From NCBI GenBank assembly GCA_002450755.1, contig DKAI01000059.1:1-8934 (forward strand): a stretch of DNA of 8,934 nucleotides, given 5' to 3'. How positions within the stretch are numbered: the first letter of the stretch is position 1; every line of letters starts with the position of its first letter. A program made the translations under genes and the position numbers. The stretch comes from Deltaproteobacteria bacterium UBA6930. Its GTDB lineage: Bacteria; Myxococcota_A; UBA9160; UBA6930. Positions 6,929 through 8,934 of this stretch are shown here, piece by piece. The notes under the pieces are model-generated. The model did no database searches and was not told the origin of the DNA. It saw only the letters and a list, made by a program, of their open reading frames with translations.

Positions 6929-7753
6929 TTATGGTTCATAGTCGGGCCCACGCCAAGCGTGGGAAAACTCCGGTTCTACATCCTTATGTCGAGCCAATCC
7001 TTGGGACGAAAATTTCCCTCGGATCAGACTCAAATGTTCTCTCCCAAAAAGCCCGAGTGAGCGATCACGCTCGGAATCGTGAAAAACATAATGAGGAACG
7101 CCAGTAATGCCTGACTTTTCCGCTGTCTTCATCCATTGTTCGAGTTGGATCGCCCCTGTACTGTTTGGGGCAATAAAATCCTCAAATCCCGTAATGGACG
7201 CTCCTACCTCTTTTAAGGTTTTTCTCAGTAGTTCTGGGGATTCGAGGTCGTAACTTCTCCATCCACTACCCCATCCATTGATGTAGATAGACATCAAAAA
7301 TGGAATTTCTAAACGTTGAGCTTTTGCGAAAAGAAATGCGCGATGCGCGAGGTCTGAGTTTAGTAATCGGTTGGGGCTTCGAAACGGAAGTTTTTGAAGT
7401 GCAGCATACTGTCGAGCCGCGGCGTAGTACATCCGCGCCTTGCGGTCTGCGGCTTCTGAGGGCGGGCGACGTTGCATGTCTGACTCGACATTCGATGACA
7501 CGCCAAGAGTCTCGTAGCTTAGGGTGTAAGGAAGAAAGTCGATTTGGACTTTATAGTCGCGCGCGACCTCTAAGGTCGGACGAATGCATAAGTACGCGTG
7601 AGGAGACTTTATATCGATGAAAACCTGCATAGTTGTCTCACTTTCGAGTGCCATGATCCGGTGCCATTCGTTGACTTCACTCAGTATCCGATCTGCAGCA
7701 TCCTCAAAAGAAATGGGTGCAACCGAATCGTTCTCGTGTGGCTTGGTTGTCAT
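6929..7753 (-). CDS. DsbA-family / 2-hydroxychromene-2-carboxylate isomerase-like protein
   Basis: A 274-residue thioredoxin-fold protein of the DsbA/2-hydroxychromene-2-carboxylate (HCCA) isomerase group. The first strand VFIDIKSPHAYL (44-55) carries Ser50-Pro51 where DsbA has its CxxC, as in HCCA isomerases, which use the Ser to activate glutathione. An inserted helical domain follows (about 95-195), then the cis-proline loop GVPHYVF (218-224) and the final LFGREHLSLI block (235-244). Known HCCA isomerases are about 200 residues and catalyse glutathione-dependent ring-opening isomerisation in naphthalene degradation; this one is longer, with a 40-residue N-terminal extension. The start is supported by AGGGAG 7 nt before the ATG (plus 7761-7766), so the extension is probably translated. 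It follows the glutathione S-transferase gene by 64 bp with no terminator, so the two are likely co-transcribed. A generic glutathione-dependent isomerase or oxidoreductase is the safe call. Confidence 0.88.
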   Translation of the reverse strand: MTTKPHENDSVAPISFEDAADRILSEVNEWHRIMALESETTMQVFIDIKSPHAYLCIRPTLEVARDYKVQIDFLPYTLSYETLGVSSNVESDMQRRPPSEAADRKARMYYAAARQYAALQKLPFRSPNRLLNSDLAHRAFLFAKAQRLEIPFLMSIYINGWGSGWRSYDLESPELLRKTLKEVGASITGFEDFIAPNSTGAIQLEQWMKTAEKSGITGVPHYVFHDSERDRSLGLFGREHLSLIRGKFSSQGLARHKDVEPEFSHAWRGPDYEP

Positions 7754-7817
7754 TTGAAATCTCCCTGAATGTTAAGTTCGAAGTTTTAATTGGACTTTAA
7801 TCAAGAGTATTGGGTAT

Positions 7818-8831
7818 CTAGTTGGCTTGCATTCCCACCAATTGAGAAAAACAGTTTGTGCCTTCGAGTAATAAGTCTAAGCGTTTTTTATCGGATGCCT
7901 TAAGTGTGTTGAACTTCCGGATTAAAGTATTGAGACATTTAACATGATATTTGAAGACCGGTTGAGTGTATCGATGTCCGTCTAGGTGTGTTGTGAAACT
8001 ATTTTCGTTATTTGTGAAAGCATTCGCGTTTGCTTTGAGATAAGGAAGATAGATTCTTCCCGCCATTGTCAATAACTTTTTCAGAGTCTCCGAAGGTTGG
8101 TCGTGGTCGAGCCAGGTGCCATCAACGCCAGAAGTGTCAGCTAGCCTCATTAGCCAAGATATTGTTCGGGGAGCAATTCTTCGCATTACAGCTCCTGGCG
8201 AAAGATCATGCATGAGCGTTACAAGCTGTCCGTATAGGGAAAAGTCGGCGATAGACGGTCGCGTACCAAATAGAAATTTCTCATTGCTTACGAAGTCCTC
8301 GAGACTTTCAAGAACATCTCGATACCCTGTTTCTAATAAATCGGTGTGTTCCGGTAGGCAGCCAAATAATTGCATCCGGTTGGTTTGGCGTTCTAGAAAG
8401 ATTGAGTAGTGTCTGTCGAGCTCATCAGCGCTCGATGCAACAAGAGTGTCGTCCATTACCCAGCGTGGCCCATAAAGGCGATCAATATCGTAGGAGAATC
8501 GATAGTGAAAAACCATTTTGCACAACCATTCATCTGCCATATCTTCAATCAAGTGCGCTAGAAAGGCTAAAGCTGGATCAGTCGGGAAAATGCTTCTAGC
8601 GTTTGAAAAAATGTCTTCTAAATCCTGTGCGATGAAGGTGCTATCCACTCGATAAGCACCATCGGGATATTGCAAAACCGGCATTAATCCAGGGTTAAGG
8701 GTTCTAGTCTCTTCAAAGAATTGGGGAAATCTGCACAACCATACGTGGGGAATATGCCGATAGCGCAGAATCGCCCTTAGTTTTACGGTGTAAGGAGATA
8801 ATTCAACACCTATAAGTCTATATTTTTCCAT
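7818..8831 (-). CDS. Glutathione S-transferase family protein, long form
   Basis: A 337-residue cytosolic protein. Residues 4-75 form the GST thioredoxin domain: ELSPYTVKLRAILRY with Ser12 as the likely glutathione-activating residue, cis-Pro51 in LMPVLQ, and Asp63-Ser64 (VDSTFIAQ), the usual glutathione gamma-glutamyl contact. The helical domain follows, including the N-capping box SIADFSLYG (193-201) that is conserved in GSTs. Ordinary GSTs end near 210-230 residues; this one has about 100 extra C-terminal residues rich in Lys, Leu and Asn that I do not recognise. The first ATG of the frame is used; its ribosome binding site is weak. It is the first gene of the three-gene minus-strand set, directly before the isomerase-like gene, which supports a glutathione-dependent step in catabolism or detoxification. 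Specific substrate not readable. Confidence 0.88.
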   Translation of the reverse strand: MEKYRLIGVELSPYTVKLRAILRYRHIPHVWLCRFPQFFEETRTLNPGLMPVLQYPDGAYRVDSTFIAQDLEDIFSNARSIFPTDPALAFLAHLIEDMADEWLCKMVFHYRFSYDIDRLYGPRWVMDDTLVASSADELDRHYSIFLERQTNRMQLFGCLPEHTDLLETGYRDVLESLEDFVSNEKFLFGTRPSIADFSLYGQLVTLMHDLSPGAVMRRIAPRTISWLMRLADTSGVDGTWLDHDQPSETLKKLLTMAGRIYLPYLKANANAFTNNENSFTTHLDGHRYTQPVFKYHVKCLNTLIRKFNTLKASDKKRLDLLLEGTNCFSQLVGMQAN

Positions 8832-8886
8832 GATTACATTAAGTACTCGGTTACTGGCTGTTTTTTAATTCTTTTTTTGGCTAGAG

Positions 8887-8915
8887 ACTACATCGACCAA
8901 TACGGCAATAATCAA
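8887..8915 (-). promoter_or_regulatory. Candidate promoter for the glutathione S-transferase operon
   Basis: On the minus strand TTGATT (plus 8910-8915) and TGTAGT (plus 8887-8892) are 17 bp apart, matching the sigma-70 consensus at 4/6 each, about 55 bp before the GST ATG. Between it and the gene lies an A/T-rich run (plus 8861-8879). It is modest and unproven, but this is the only promoter-like pattern I see before this gene set. Confidence 0.3.
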
Positions 8916-8934
8916 ATTTAATACAGTGATAGAT

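Noticed and set aside
8862..8880. T-rich run before the GST gene as a terminator of an unseen upstream gene
   Set aside because: No stable stem precedes the T runs on the plus strand, and on the minus strand it simply forms an A-rich leader.

Overview
This is an AT-leaning bacterial window (roughly 45% GC by eye in most genes) packed with eight enzyme genes and no RNA genes, insertion sequences or CRISPR. The gene content (glutathione-dependent enzymes, a GMC flavoprotein, cyclase-type and isochorismatase-type hydrolases) fits a proteobacterium, possibly a marine or other environmental gammaproteobacterium or alphaproteobacterium. That placement is inference from gene families only; nothing here fixes the taxon. 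No transporter, regulator or phage gene is visible.

Left part (1-3809): the C-terminal half of a GMC-family FAD alcohol/sugar oxidoreductase (+) runs in from the window edge and converges on a cyclase-family metal hydrolase (-). The cyclase is divergent from an isochorismatase-like cysteine hydrolase (+), which is followed by a metallo-beta-lactamase-fold hydrolase (+). The 327-bp divergent spacer holds two separate odd-length palindromes, each next to a plausible promoter, so it is the best candidate control region in the window. A 13-bp element in front of the isochorismatase-like gene recurs with one mismatch in front of the metallo-hydrolase gene.

Middle (3810-4941): a single NADPH-binding beta-hydroxyacid dehydrogenase/imine-reductase-like gene (+), richer in GC than its surroundings, with a 195-bp leader. 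It may be a later arrival.

Right part (4942-8934): a three-gene minus-strand set, transcribed in the order glutathione S-transferase, then a DsbA/2-hydroxychromene-2-carboxylate isomerase-like protein, then a 613-residue FAD oxidoreductase carrying an N-terminal carbohydrate-binding-like beta-sandwich. The first two share the thioredoxin fold and probably both use glutathione.

Taken together the window looks like part of a catabolic cluster: redox steps (GMC, FAD oxidoreductase, NADPH reductase), C-N or C-O hydrolysis (cyclase, isochorismatase-like, metallo-hydrolase) and glutathione-assisted isomerisation or conjugation. The substrate cannot be read from the sequence. This combination does not match a pathway I recognise.
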